A stretch of 64,000 nucleotides of DNA from Plantactinospora mayteni (GTDB lineage: Bacteria; Actinomycetota; Actinomycetes; Mycobacteriales; Micromonosporaceae), in assembly GCF_016862935.1 (NCBI RefSeq), contig NZ_BONX01000023.1, positions 496,001 through 560,000 on the forward strand, written 5' to 3'. Below the pieces are notes generated by a model that saw only the letters and a list, made by a program, of their open reading frames with translations, searched no databases and was not told where the DNA came from. How positions within the stretch are numbered: the first letter of the stretch is position 1; the number at the start of each line of letters is the position of its first letter. The translations under genes were made by a program, and so were the position numbers. Below, piece after piece: positions 1 through 7,914 of this stretch.

Positions 1-1013
1 TCTTCGACCACTACCTGCACACCGCACACGCCGCGGACCTGCTGGTGCACCGCCACCGGGACGACATCAGTCTGCCCCCGGCAGATCCCGACGCGGTGCT
101 GCCGGGCCTGGCCGACGACACCGAGGCGTGGACCTGGCTCACCACCGAGCACCGGGTGTTGCTCGCCGTGGTCGCCCAGGCCGTCGCCACCGGCTTCGAC
201 GTGCACGCCTGGCAGCTCGCCTGGACCATGAACACCTATCTCGACCGGCTGGGAGCCTGGCAGGACCAGTCCGCCGCACAACACCTGGCGCTGCTCGCCG
301 CCGCCCGGGTCGGCGACCGGAACGGCCAGGCCCGCGCCCACCGCAACCGGGCCATCGCCTGCCTGCGGCTGGGCGAGTTCGACGAGGCCCAGCACCACCT
401 GCGGCAGTCCCTCGACCTCTACGGTGGGCTCGGCGACCGGGTCGGCAGTGCCCGTACCCAACTCAACCTCGGCATCCTGGCCGAACGCCGGGGTCGCTAC
501 CCGCAGGCTCTGCACCACGCGCGGCGGGCCTTCGACCTGTTCGACGCCGTCGGCCACGCGGCCGGCCGGGCCAACGCGCTCAACAACATCGGCTGGTACC
601 ACATCCAGCTCGGCGACCACCGGCGGGCGCTCGGCTACTGCCAGCAGGCGCTGGTCGAACAGCAGCGGGTCGGCAACCGGTACTGGCAGGCGCACACCTG
701 GGACAGTCTCGGTACCGCGCACCACCACCTCGGGGACCACGGGCAGGCAGTCGACTGCTACGAACACGCGCTCGCGCTGTGGCGGGAGGCCGGCGAGCGC
801 TACCACGAGGCCACCACCCTGACCCACCTCGGCGACACCCAGCACACCACCGGCGCCGTCGAGCCGGCCCGGACGGCCTGGCGGCACGCCCTCGACATCC
901 TCGACCGGCTCGGTCACCCGGACGCCGAACAGGTACGCGGCCGGCTGCACACCGAGGTCGAAGCCCCGGTCCGGGCGGACGCCGGGTACGCCCCGGACGG
1001 TCCACCGTCCTGA
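1..1013 (+). CDS. TPR-rich C-terminus of an AfsR/SARP-type or NB-ARC regulator (partial)
   Basis: The reading frame is open from base 3, so the N-terminus lies outside the window; a GTG inside it is not a credible start. The visible part of about 336 residues begins with a helical stretch (FDHYLHTAHAADLL) like the one that follows the NB-ARC ATPase in AfsR/SARP-type regulators. It continues with at least five tetratricopeptide-like repeats, for example ARAHRNRAIACLRLGEFDEA and NALNNIGWYHIQLGDHRRAL. Such proteins are ATP-dependent transcriptional activators, often pathway-specific in antibiotic clusters. The DNA-binding and nucleotide-binding domains cannot be checked here, so the family is inferred. 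Its position at the edge of an enediyne region makes a pathway regulator plausible. Confidence 0.72.
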   Translation, partial: FDHYLHTAHAADLLVHRHRDDISLPPADPDAVLPGLADDTEAWTWLTTEHRVLLAVVAQAVATGFDVHAWQLAWTMNTYLDRLGAWQDQSAAQHLALLAAARVGDRNGQARAHRNRAIACLRLGEFDEAQHHLRQSLDLYGGLGDRVGSARTQLNLGILAERRGRYPQALHHARRAFDLFDAVGHAAGRANALNNIGWYHIQLGDHRRALGYCQQALVEQQRVGNRYWQAHTWDSLGTAHHHLGDHGQAVDCYEHALALWREAGERYHEATTLTHLGDTQHTTGAVEPARTAWRHALDILDRLGHPDAEQVRGRLHTEVEAPVRADAGYAPDGPPS

Positions 1014-1051
1014 GCACACCCGGTGCCGCCCACCGTCGCCATGTCGGGGTG

Positions 1052-1912
1052 TCATCGCCAGGACATCAGGTCCCGGTAGCCGAGCTGGGTGATCCGGGTC
1101 GCGATGTTGTTGACCGCGCCGGGCCCACCGCCGGACGGGCCGGAGGTGTGGATCCCGAACACCGTCCACGGATTCGGGTCCGGGTCCGGCGGCGGAATCG
1201 GCTTCGGCCGGGTCGGGCACCAGTCGTCCGGGTCGGTCAGGTAGAGCGGGCTGCCGTCCTGCCCAGTGCTCGTGTCGTGCTGGTGGTACAGCGTGGTGGC
1301 GGTCTCCGCGCGGATGTAGTCCTGACTGCGCCACTGGGTCGACTGCCGGTCGGCCAAATATCCCTGGCTGACCGTGCAGGCACCGGTCACGGACTCGTTC
1401 GTCCAGCCGATCGGGTACCAGCCGGTGGCGTTCCCGATCGTGCAGTCGAGCTGGATCGCACCGTAGTCCTGGCCCGGGTCCGAGCCTCTGGTCCATGCGC
1501 TGGAGGCGAAAGCGGCGCGTGCCCGGCACGACCCGTACGGTGCCCTGCCCCCGTCGTAGCCCGGATAGGCCACCAGGTTGGTACGCCACTGGCCTCCCGC
1601 CCCGGTGTGCACACAGTGCCCGGCGGTCGCCACCGTACGCTCGCTGATCATGAAACCGGTGCACTGTCCACCGGTGAAGGTGAGCAGCACGGTAGCGCTG
1701 GCCGGGAAGCTGGTGGTGTCGGTGACCGGGGTCCGCTCGTCAGGCTGGAAGACCCCGTCGACCTTGGCGTCGACTGCCGTGGCGGCCGTGGCTGCCGTGT
1801 GCACGGGCGACGACGCCGGTGCGGCCACCGCCGGGCTGCTCCCCGGCACGGCGACCATCGCGCCGACAACGGCGGCGGCGAAGGCGACGGCTGTCCATCT
1901 TCTTCTCACCAT
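1052..1912 (-). CDS. secreted trypsin-like serine protease, V8/glutamyl endopeptidase type
   Basis: A 286-residue preprotein with a cleavable signal peptide (MVRRRW, hydrophobic core, about 30 residues to AVAA). The chymotrypsin-fold triad is readable: His99 in TAGHC, Asp149 in QDYGAIQL and Ser221 in GQDGSPLY. Cysteines 84 and 100 flank the histidine loop as in secreted actinobacterial proteases. A Pro-rich insert (PKPIPPPDPDPNP) precedes the last strand. The Shine-Dalgarno sequence GAAGGGA lies just before the ATG. It should act extracellularly. The neighbours are a regulator and the E3 operon; a pathway role is not evident, though proteases occur at the edges of many secondary-metabolite regions. 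Confidence 0.87.
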   Translation of the reverse strand: MVRRRWTAVAFAAAVVGAMVAVPGSSPAVAAPASSPVHTAATAATAVDAKVDGVFQPDERTPVTDTTSFPASATVLLTFTGGQCTGFMISERTVATAGHCVHTGAGGQWRTNLVAYPGYDGGRAPYGSCRARAAFASSAWTRGSDPGQDYGAIQLDCTIGNATGWYPIGWTNESVTGACTVSQGYLADRQSTQWRSQDYIRAETATTLYHQHDTSTGQDGSPLYLTDPDDWCPTRPKPIPPPDPDPNPWTVFGIHTSGPSGGGPGAVNNIATRITQLGYRDLMSWR

Positions 1913-2031
1913 GACTTCCCTTCGACGGCGGGAGATCCCGCTGAGCGGATGTCGATGGCGTCATCGTCGACCGGGTCGCCGCTGTCCGGCGGATTTCCGG
2001 ACAGCGGCGACCCGGCGAGGAGGGGAACTCT

Positions 2032-2376
2032 TCAGATCTCCGGGTCACCGGCCCGGCCGCGCCGCACCGCCGGTGGCCCGGTCGCGACGCCCTCCGCCTC
2101 GGCGCCAGGGCGCTCCCGGTACGCCCACCGGCCGCTCGGCCGGGCCGGTTCGCGTACCCCCGGCGGCGTACGCCGGGACAGCACGGCCAGAATGCCGATC
2201 ACCACGACGTTGGCCAGCAGTACCGCGACGGTGAGCGGGTCGGGCGCGGCCGAGTGGTCGTGTGCCGACGCGGTGTCGGCGCCCGCGTCCGGGGCCGAGC
2301 CACCGAAGACCGCGACCAGGCCGAGGGTGCCCAGCAGGACCAGTCCGGCGCACCCGCGTCGGCCGACGTGTCGCAT
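2032..2376 (-). CDS. small membrane protein, unknown function
   Basis: A 114-residue protein starting at an ATG that overlaps the stop of the upstream gene as TGATG, so translation is probably coupled. The N-terminus is a hydrophobic segment with an Ala-rich cleavage-like region (residues 10-38), followed by a His-containing linker (ASAHDHSAAPD), a second hydrophobic helix (about 47-66) and a charged Arg/Pro/Gly-rich tail. It is not recognised. It is the last gene of the operon with unbL and the flavoprotein, so any role would be with the membrane protein encoded just before it. Confidence 0.6.
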   Translation of the reverse strand: MRHVGRRGCAGLVLLGTLGLVAVFGGSAPDAGADTASAHDHSAAPDPLTVAVLLANVVVIGILAVLSRRTPPGVREPARPSGRWAYRERPGAEAEGVATGPPAVRRGRAGDPEI

Positions 2377-2957
2377 CAGGAACCCTTGGCGCCGCTGGTC
2401 AGTGGCGCACAGTAGCAGGTGACCCGGGACAGGTCCTCGCGCCGGGGCCGCCGGTGCAGGTACATGGCGACGATCATCGGCAGGAAGACGATCGCGTTGT
2501 AGAGCAGGTGCAACTCCACCCGGGGCACCACGAGCTGGATGACGCTGGTCGGCACCGGACGGTTGAACAGGTTGCTGCCGGTCATCGCCTGCACCAGCAG
2601 CAGGAAGTGCTCCAGGTGGTGCCACGCCTGGATCAGCAGGGCGGCATTCCACCACGTCCGGGCCTCGCCGACGAATCCGGGACGGAGCAGCAGCAGGCCG
2701 GCCAGCATGACGAGGGCGTAGCCGTAGTGCAGCCACTCCTCCCGTACCAGCCAGGGGAACGGCATGCCGAGCACGCCACGGGCGTCGGGGGTGGCCCAGC
2801 CGAGACCCCAGATCTGCACCGCCTGGACGAGGTGCTCGGCCCAGTGCGCCACGACGATGAAGAGAAAGAACAACAGTGCCGGACGGTGGTAGCGGGTGTT
2901 CAGGTCGGTAACGAGCCGACCTCCGGTCATCTTGACGGTGGCCTGTGGAGTACTCAT
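2376..2957 (-). CDS. integral membrane protein in the E3 operon
   Basis: 193 residues with about four to five hydrophobic helices and an unusual density of histidines in or near them: AHWAEHLVQ, WHHLEHFLLL, ELHLLYN and YLHRRP. Clustered His residues in membrane helices suggest metal or haem ligation or a desaturase/oxidase-like fold, but no complete family motif is recognised. The ATG at 2957 is chosen because GGGAGG lies seven bases before it. It follows unbL by 68 bases on the same strand and overlaps the next gene by TGATG. A tailoring or export role is inference from position only. Confidence 0.7.
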   Translation of the reverse strand: MSTPQATVKMTGGRLVTDLNTRYHRPALLFFLFIVVAHWAEHLVQAVQIWGLGWATPDARGVLGMPFPWLVREEWLHYGYALVMLAGLLLLRPGFVGEARTWWNAALLIQAWHHLEHFLLLVQAMTGSNLFNRPVPTSVIQLVVPRVELHLLYNAIVFLPMIVAMYLHRRPRREDLSRVTCYCAPLTSGAKGS

Positions 2958-3025
2958 CGAATTGCCTCCCTCGGGTGTCACCGGTGTCGTTCGCGGTCGT
3001 GCGGCTGCCGGAGCCCGGCCCGGCA

Positions 3026-4039
3026 TCATCGGGGCGGGTCGCCGATCCGGGCCGGCAACCGCGCCCGGGTCTCCTCGCGCCATGCCTGGTAGAAGCGTCG
3101 GTGCTCGCCTCGGGCGTCCAGTTCCCGACGTGCGTCCGCGACGGCGGTGAGCGAATCCTCGATCTGCCCGCGCAGCGCCGGGTCCAGCGGGCCGACCAAC
3201 TCGTCGAACATCGGGCGGTCGGCCAACTGGCGCGCTTCCCAACCGAACGCGGCGCCCTGGAGGAAGTCCGAACGGTAGGTCGGCGGGATCTGCGCCAGCA
3301 CCCCCGCCACCCGTCCGGCCCGGTCCAGCCAGCTGTAGGCGAAACCCAGGCCGATACCGCTGTAGCAGTCCCCGCGTACGCCGGGTGGCAGCGACTCGAC
3401 CAGCGTCCGGGCCCGACCGAGGTCGCCCATGCAGACGAACCAGAGGCTTCGCCCGTACCCCTGGTGGCAGACGTGCATGGCGTCCTCCCCGAACCGGTGG
3501 AATGCCCGGGTCACCGCCGGCCGACCGGTGTTGAGGAAGCCGGCCCGGAACCCCCACCCCTCGTACGGGAGCAGCCGGTAGTGCGGATCCAGCCCCTCGA
3601 CGATCCGTTCCGTCCGGGACGGCCGGATCCGGTTCCGGATCGCGAGCCACCAGCCCAGCCCGACGTAGTTCTGGTAGACGATGTGCGGGGAGACAGCCGC
3701 CATCACCTCCTCGAAGTCGCGGTAGCTCCGGCGGCGCAGGTACGCCCACGGCCCGAAACCCATCGCCGCACCCTCGTAGCCGAACGGCCGGTAGTACCGG
3801 TCGAGGCCGGCGAGGTCGGCGTGGATGTCGTCGAACTCGCGCGCCCGGGCCGCCGCGTGATAACCCCGGAGAAAGGAGTGCAGCACGGTCCGGACCCGCT
3901 CCCGTTGCCACCTGTCCGCCAGGGTGAAACTGTCGAGCAGCGGCTCGAACCGCGCCGGCTCCTGGCTGACCAGGGCCAGCACCACCCGCCGGGTCAACGC
4001 CGACCTCGGCTGTCCCGCCCGGTACCCGGTCGTGGCCAT
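3026..4039 (-). CDS. unbL: enediyne biosynthesis protein UnbL/E3 (DUF1702 family)
   Basis: The 337-residue protein matches the DUF1702/UnbL family in length and in its conserved blocks: the start TRRVVLALVSQEP, FLRGYHAAA, GAAMGFGPWAYLRR, PHIVYQNYVGLGWWLA, YEGWGFRAGFLN, FHRFGEDAMHVCHQGYGRSLWF and SGIGLGFAY. UnbL (E3) is one of the five genes nearly always grouped with the enediyne PKS; its biochemical role is not established. The ATG overlaps the stop of the flavoprotein gene as TGATG. In most known clusters E3 sits beside E4, E5 and pksE, whereas here 17 kb separates them, so the assignment rests on sequence blocks, not position. Confidence 0.85.
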   Translation of the reverse strand: MATTGYRAGQPRSALTRRVVLALVSQEPARFEPLLDSFTLADRWQRERVRTVLHSFLRGYHAAARAREFDDIHADLAGLDRYYRPFGYEGAAMGFGPWAYLRRRSYRDFEEVMAAVSPHIVYQNYVGLGWWLAIRNRIRPSRTERIVEGLDPHYRLLPYEGWGFRAGFLNTGRPAVTRAFHRFGEDAMHVCHQGYGRSLWFVCMGDLGRARTLVESLPPGVRGDCYSGIGLGFAYSWLDRAGRVAGVLAQIPPTYRSDFLQGAAFGWEARQLADRPMFDELVGPLDPALRGQIEDSLTAVADARRELDARGEHRRFYQAWREETRARLPARIGDPPR

Positions 4040-5412
4040 CAAACCTCCCCCTGTGATCGCCCCGGGCTCGAACCCGGTAACGCTGCTGGTACGGCGAGGG
4101 CGTCGCCCCTCGCCGTCCGTCCGTTGCCGACGGCGACCTGACCGCCGGCCGCCGAGCCGTCGGGCGCCGAGCCGTCGGGCGCCGAGCCGTTGGCCGACGG
4201 TGGCGGCCCGGCGGCGGGTACGTCCTGACCGACGAGCGCGGCGAGCCGGCCGACCGCCTCCTCCCCGGCGATGTCCCGGATCACGTCGACGACCCGATGG
4301 CCGACGTCGTGGCTCATGCCCGGCGTGCCGAGCAGGAACCGGAGCCAGGGAATGTTCTCCGGCGGGACCGGGGGCCGCCGTGCCAGCCGTATCGCGGCCT
4401 CCAGGGTGGGCCGGATCCGCGCGTCGCGCGCCGACCGGTAGTCGGCCATCACCGCCGACCACGGCTGTCCCGCCCCGAGGTGCCGGTGCGCCGCGGCGGC
4501 GAAGAGGCCGGCCGAGACGACGGCGTGGTCGATGCCGGCCCCGATGCACGGGTGCACGGCCGCACCGGCGTCTCCCACGAGGGCCCAGCCCGGCCCGCCC
4601 GGGACCCGCAGGTAGCTCTCCAGGTTGGCGGTGCCGCGTACCGGCCCCACCTGGGTGGCCCCGGCCAGCCGGGGTGCCAGGGTCGGGATCGCGGAGAGCA
4701 GGCCGTCGAAACGTTCCCGGTGCTCCTGCCGCCAGCCGGCGAACTCGCTCTCCGGCGGCATGACGCAGACGCAGTGCAGTTCGCCGTCGCAGGGCGCCAC
4801 GATCACCACGTCGATGCCGTGCCAGTAGTACTCCAGGGTGGGCAGCCCGGCCGGGACGACGCCGCTGAAGTACGCGTAGTACGCGCAGCGCGTCCGGGGC
4901 CGGGTGAGGTAGGTTTCGGCGTCCACCGCGCGGGCGACGTACGAGTTGCGCCCGTCCGCCCCCACCACGTAACGGGCCGGCAGGCTCACCTGCCGGCCGT
5001 CGGAGGTCAGCACGGTCCCGGTCACTCCGCCGTCCTGCCACCGCAGGTCGGTCACCCGGGTGTCGCCCCACCACGAGACGGTGTCGAAGGACCGGGCCCG
5101 TTCGATCAGCAGCTGGTCCAGTACCTCCCGGCGCAGCGCCCGGGCGTACGGCGTGGCCGTCATGTCGGCCTCGGTCACGCACCCCTCGATGTCGGTGCGG
5201 AAACGCCGAATGGCCGGCGCGGACGCCAGCCGGGGATCGTCGAGCACATCGAGCGCGGCGAATGCCTCCCAGTCGCCGAAGACGTGTGTGGACAGGGTGG
5301 GACTCGGATGTCGGTCGCGGTCCACCAGGGCGACGCGATATCCGTGCTGTGCCAGCAGGATGGCCGTGGACGAGCCGGCGACCCTCCCGCCGACGACGAG
5401 GAAGTCGAACAA
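4039..5412 (-). CDS. FAD-dependent oxidoreductase, geranylgeranyl-reductase/FixC-like fold
   Basis: 457 residues. The N-terminal dinucleotide-binding motif VVGGRVAGSSTAILLA is followed by an acidic strand end (ALVDRD). The second FAD motif GDAGAAVHPCIGAGIDHA lies at about residues 285-302, typical of p-hydroxybenzoate-hydroxylase-fold enzymes. The C-terminal 60 residues are low complexity, with a GSAPD pentapeptide repeated three times, and are probably dispensable. It is translationally coupled to unbL downstream. Enediyne clusters often carry an oxidoreductase labelled E9; orthology cannot be judged here. The likely role is redox tailoring of the polyene or of a peripheral group (inference). 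CTCCTTGC on the plus strand shows a good ribosome site GCAAGGAG before the ATG. Confidence 0.82.
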   Translation of the reverse strand: MFDFLVVGGRVAGSSTAILLAQHGYRVALVDRDRHPSPTLSTHVFGDWEAFAALDVLDDPRLASAPAIRRFRTDIEGCVTEADMTATPYARALRREVLDQLLIERARSFDTVSWWGDTRVTDLRWQDGGVTGTVLTSDGRQVSLPARYVVGADGRNSYVARAVDAETYLTRPRTRCAYYAYFSGVVPAGLPTLEYYWHGIDVVIVAPCDGELHCVCVMPPESEFAGWRQEHRERFDGLLSAIPTLAPRLAGATQVGPVRGTANLESYLRVPGGPGWALVGDAGAAVHPCIGAGIDHAVVSAGLFAAAAHRHLGAGQPWSAVMADYRSARDARIRPTLEAAIRLARRPPVPPENIPWLRFLLGTPGMSHDVGHRVVDVIRDIAGEEAVGRLAALVGQDVPAAGPPPSANGSAPDGSAPDGSAAGGQVAVGNGRTARGDALAVPAALPGSSPGRSQGEV

Positions 5413-5472
5413 CGGCGGCTCCTTGCGGTTGGCGAAAGGTGGGGACGGGCGCCCGTCCCCACCGCTTCGGGC

Positions 5473-6018
5473 TCAGGCCTCGTTCGCGCAGGCCCAGAGC
5501 TCAAGGTGGCGTTCCCCGCGCTGGTCGTACAGCGGCACGTCGCACTGCGACTCGAACCGGGAACCGATCGGCGGAATCCGGTACAGGGTGCCGGTCATCC
5601 GGACCGGGGTGTTGTTGTGCAGCGTGACCTCGGGCGTCACCACCGTCAGGAACAGGATCTGCTCGCTCGGCACGCCGTCGGAGAGGCGCCGGCCGGCCGG
5701 CACCTGCACGGTGCCCAGGATCGGGCGGGCGTCGGGGGCGCTCAGGGCGCCGCCCAGAACCTTGACCTCCGCGCCCGGCCACAGGTCGGCGCTGACTCCG
5801 ACCAGCTCGAAGCGGATGATCTCCAGGTTCATGGTGAGGTCGCCGTTCTCGGCCACGGTCGGCTCGTGGACGATGAACTCGGTCGGGCAGGCGGTCTTCA
5901 TCAGGATCCGCTCGGTACGCCCGTCCATCGTGCGCAGACCCACCTCGGACTCCGCGTAGTTCAGCTCGAGTACGGTGTCGTACTCGGTCAACCTTTCGAT
6001 CGCGGTCCTACTGTTCAT
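5473..6018 (-). CDS. unrecognised 181-residue soluble protein heading the E3 operon
   Basis: Begins MNSRTAIERLTEYDTVLELN at an ATG preceded by GAAGGGA. It looks like an all-beta soluble protein: long alternating strands, no signal peptide, no membrane helix, an acidic N-terminal half, and a Cys near each end (TACPTEF and LWACANEA). No family is recognised with confidence. It is 60 bases upstream of the flavoprotein gene, so it is probably the first gene of the operon that includes unbL. Small conserved proteins of unknown function (E8, E11) occur in other enediyne clusters and this could correspond to one of them. Confidence 0.68.
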   Translation of the reverse strand: MNSRTAIERLTEYDTVLELNYAESEVGLRTMDGRTERILMKTACPTEFIVHEPTVAENGDLTMNLEIIRFELVGVSADLWPGAEVKVLGGALSAPDARPILGTVQVPAGRRLSDGVPSEQILFLTVVTPEVTLHNNTPVRMTGTLYRIPPIGSRFESQCDVPLYDQRGERHLELWACANEA

Positions 6019-6371
6019 GGTGTTCCCTTCCTTCGGGCCGGACAATTCCGGATGCCTCAAATCTGACCCACCCGCCCACCTGGCGACTTGGCCAATGTTG
6101 CGTTGTCAGCCCTGTTGGTGGCAGTCATAATTGCGCCTGCTGGCGACGGTCTTCATTCCGTTTGCGACGGACCGAGGATTCTTCCGGGATAGCCGAAAAT
6201 TCCACGGCGGCCCGCACCGGCGCGGACAGCCGGTCGACCGGCCCCGCAAGATATCCATAGCGTCCCCGGTCCGGGCAGCGCGATGGTGGGTGCGGCAACC
6301 GTCTCGGCAGATCAGACCCGACAGACCAGAATCGCCGCCACCGTCACGACCGGCTCGGAGGGGAAGGAAGC
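6019..6371. promoter_or_regulatory. divergent intergenic region, E3 operon and M28-like gene
   Basis: A 353-base non-coding stretch, visibly less GC-rich than its surroundings, between two divergent genes. It contains a good sigma-70-like promoter on the plus strand (listed separately), a palindrome TTGGCCAA at 6089-6096 that could be an operator, and an AT-rich stretch at 6165-6205. No short gene with a ribosome site was found. The E3 operon promoter should lie in the left part, but no clear minus-strand -35/-10 pair was identified. Confidence 0.5.
6103..6131 (+). promoter_or_regulatory. candidate sigma-70 promoter
   Basis: TTGTCA at 6103-6108 and CATAAT at 6126-6131 with a 17-base spacer, close to the housekeeping consensus. 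It points at the M28-like gene, whose start is about 235 bases further on, so a long leader or an unrecognised regulatory RNA is implied. Confidence 0.45.
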
Positions 6372-7856
6372 ATGCCGTCACGTCCGCGCAGCCGCCTGGT
6401 GCTGGCGGCGGGAATCGCTCTGCTGCTGGTACCGGGGCTGGCGAGCCCACCGGCCCGGGCCGATGCTGCCGGAGGCGACCCCGGACTGGCCCTCGGCTGG
6501 GAACGCGCCGTCACGACCGGTGGGCTGCTGCGGTACGCCCGGCAGTTGCAGGAGATCTCCGACGCCCACGGGGGTGATCGGGCGGCCGGCACCGCAGGGC
6601 ACGACGCCTCGGCGAGTTACGTGGCGCGGATCCTGACCGACGCCGGTTACCAGGTGACCGTGCAGACGTACGACTTCCCGGTCTACTCCTCCCGGCCGGC
6701 GCTCCGGCCGGTCGGCACCCCGTGGCCGGAGCCGGGCCGGGACTTCTCGGTGATGCACCACTCGCCAGCGGCCGACCTGGCCGCGCCGGTGCACCCGGTC
6801 GACCTGACGCTGCCGCCCGGGCCGGTGCCGAACACGTCCACCAGCGGGTGTGAGGCCGAGGACTTCACCGGCTTCCCGGCCGGCCGGATCGCCCTCGTGC
6901 AGCGGGGCACCTGCAACTACCGGGTCAAGGCGCTCAACGCCGCCGCGGCCGGCGCGGTCGGGATGATCGCGTTCAACGAGGGACAGCCGGACCGGCTGGG
7001 TCCGCTGCTCGGCAGCCTGAGCGGACCCGGTGTGCCGATCCCGGTGTTCAGCGCGGGTTACGCGCTCGGCGCCCGGCTCGCCGAGCGGCGGCCCGTGGTG
7101 GGGCTGCGCACCGACGCGGTCACCGAGACGCGGCCGACCAGCAACGTTGTCGCCCAGACCGGCACCGGGGACCCGGACGAGGTGGTCATGCTCGGCACCC
7201 ATCTCGACACCCCCGCCGGCAGCCCCGGGCTGAACAGCAGCGGCAGCGGCAGCGCCGTACTGCTGGAGCTGGCGGTGCGGCTGGCCGACCTGCGACCACC
7301 CCACGCCGTCCGGTTCGCCTGGTGGAGCAGCCACGCCGGGTACGCCTCGGGCGCCACGCACTACGCGTACACGCTGCCGCCGGCGGAGGTCGACCGGATC
7401 GCCGCGTACCTGAACGCCGACTCGCTGGCCTCGCCGAACCACGTCAGCGGAGTACTCGACGGCAGCGGTCACCGGCCGGAGCTGGCCGGGCGGCACGGGC
7501 GCGGCGGGGCGGCGGTGGCCGACTCGGCGCGGATCGAGCGGCTGCTGCGGGGGTACCTGTCCCGGAACGGCCACGGCGCCGTCGAGGTCGCGCTGTCAGG
7601 CCGGTTCGACAGCCATCCGTTCGCGGTATTCGGCGTACCGGTCGGCGGGCTGTTCGGCGGTGCCGAGGGGATCAAGACCCGTCGGGAGCAGCGGATGTTC
7701 GGGGGGCGGGCCGGAGCGCCGTACGACCCCTGTCACGGGCGGGCCTGCGACGTGGTGGCACACCTGGACCCCGAGCCGCTGACCCTGCACGCCGAGGCGC
7801 TGGCGTACACCGCGGGAGTGCTGGCCGCGAGGCCGGCCGGGCCGGGCCGGGAATAG
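6372..7856 (+). CDS. secreted M28-family aminopeptidase-like protein with degenerate metal site, PA domain
   Basis: 494 residues: signal peptide (1-30), a PA-domain-like insert (about 150-245, with FPAGRIALVQRGTCNYRVK) and an M28 fold (about 260-490). The Streptomyces griseus aminopeptidase scaffold is easily followed, yet key residues are changed. The first ligand His277 (GTHLD) remains. The Asp of NDNGSGS is Ser (NSSGSGS, about 289). The Glu-Glu pair after FAWW is replaced (WWSSHAGY, 317-324). Asp350 (LNADS) is kept, and the last His of CYHxxCD is shifted or lost (CHGRACD). With the catalytic Glu and at least two ligands absent it should not be a normal aminopeptidase. A binding or sequestering role is speculation. 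GAGGGGAAGGA precedes the ATG. Confidence 0.85.
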   Translation: MPSRPRSRLVLAAGIALLLVPGLASPPARADAAGGDPGLALGWERAVTTGGLLRYARQLQEISDAHGGDRAAGTAGHDASASYVARILTDAGYQVTVQTYDFPVYSSRPALRPVGTPWPEPGRDFSVMHHSPAADLAAPVHPVDLTLPPGPVPNTSTSGCEAEDFTGFPAGRIALVQRGTCNYRVKALNAAAAGAVGMIAFNEGQPDRLGPLLGSLSGPGVPIPVFSAGYALGARLAERRPVVGLRTDAVTETRPTSNVVAQTGTGDPDEVVMLGTHLDTPAGSPGLNSSGSGSAVLLELAVRLADLRPPHAVRFAWWSSHAGYASGATHYAYTLPPAEVDRIAAYLNADSLASPNHVSGVLDGSGHRPELAGRHGRGGAAVADSARIERLLRGYLSRNGHGAVEVALSGRFDSHPFAVFGVPVGGLFGGAEGIKTRREQRMFGGRAGAPYDPCHGRACDVVAHLDPEPLTLHAEALAYTAGVLAARPAGPGRE

Positions 7857-7867
7857 CGGGCAGACGT

Positions 7868-7914
7868 CCGGCGGCTGACGGGCGGTCACACACCCGGCGG
7901 CTGACGGGCGGTCA
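7868..7914. repeat. 21-bp direct repeat, two copies, period 26
   Basis: CCGGCGGCTGACGGGCGGTC plus a final A occurs at 7868-7888 and again at 7894-7914, between the converging M28-like and sigma-factor genes. The second copy contains the stop codon of the sigma-factor gene. It probably arose by slippage; no stem suitable for a terminator was obvious. Confidence 0.8.

Noticed and set aside
2032-2376. Possible enediyne apoprotein of the chromoprotein type
   Set aside because: It is small and has an N-terminal hydrophobic stretch but contains a second membrane helix and no paired cysteines, unlike neocarzinostatin-type apoproteins. No other candidate was found in the window.
128-2422. A 764-codon open frame on the plus strand across the left end
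   Set aside because: Arg/Pro/Gly/Ala-rich translation typical of an antisense or shifted frame in GC-rich DNA. It runs through the TPR gene and opposite the protease gene, both of which have real motifs.
4297-6066. A 589-codon plus-strand frame opposite the flavoprotein
   Set aside because: Antisense of two minus-strand genes with clear motifs; no ribosome site and no recognisable protein.
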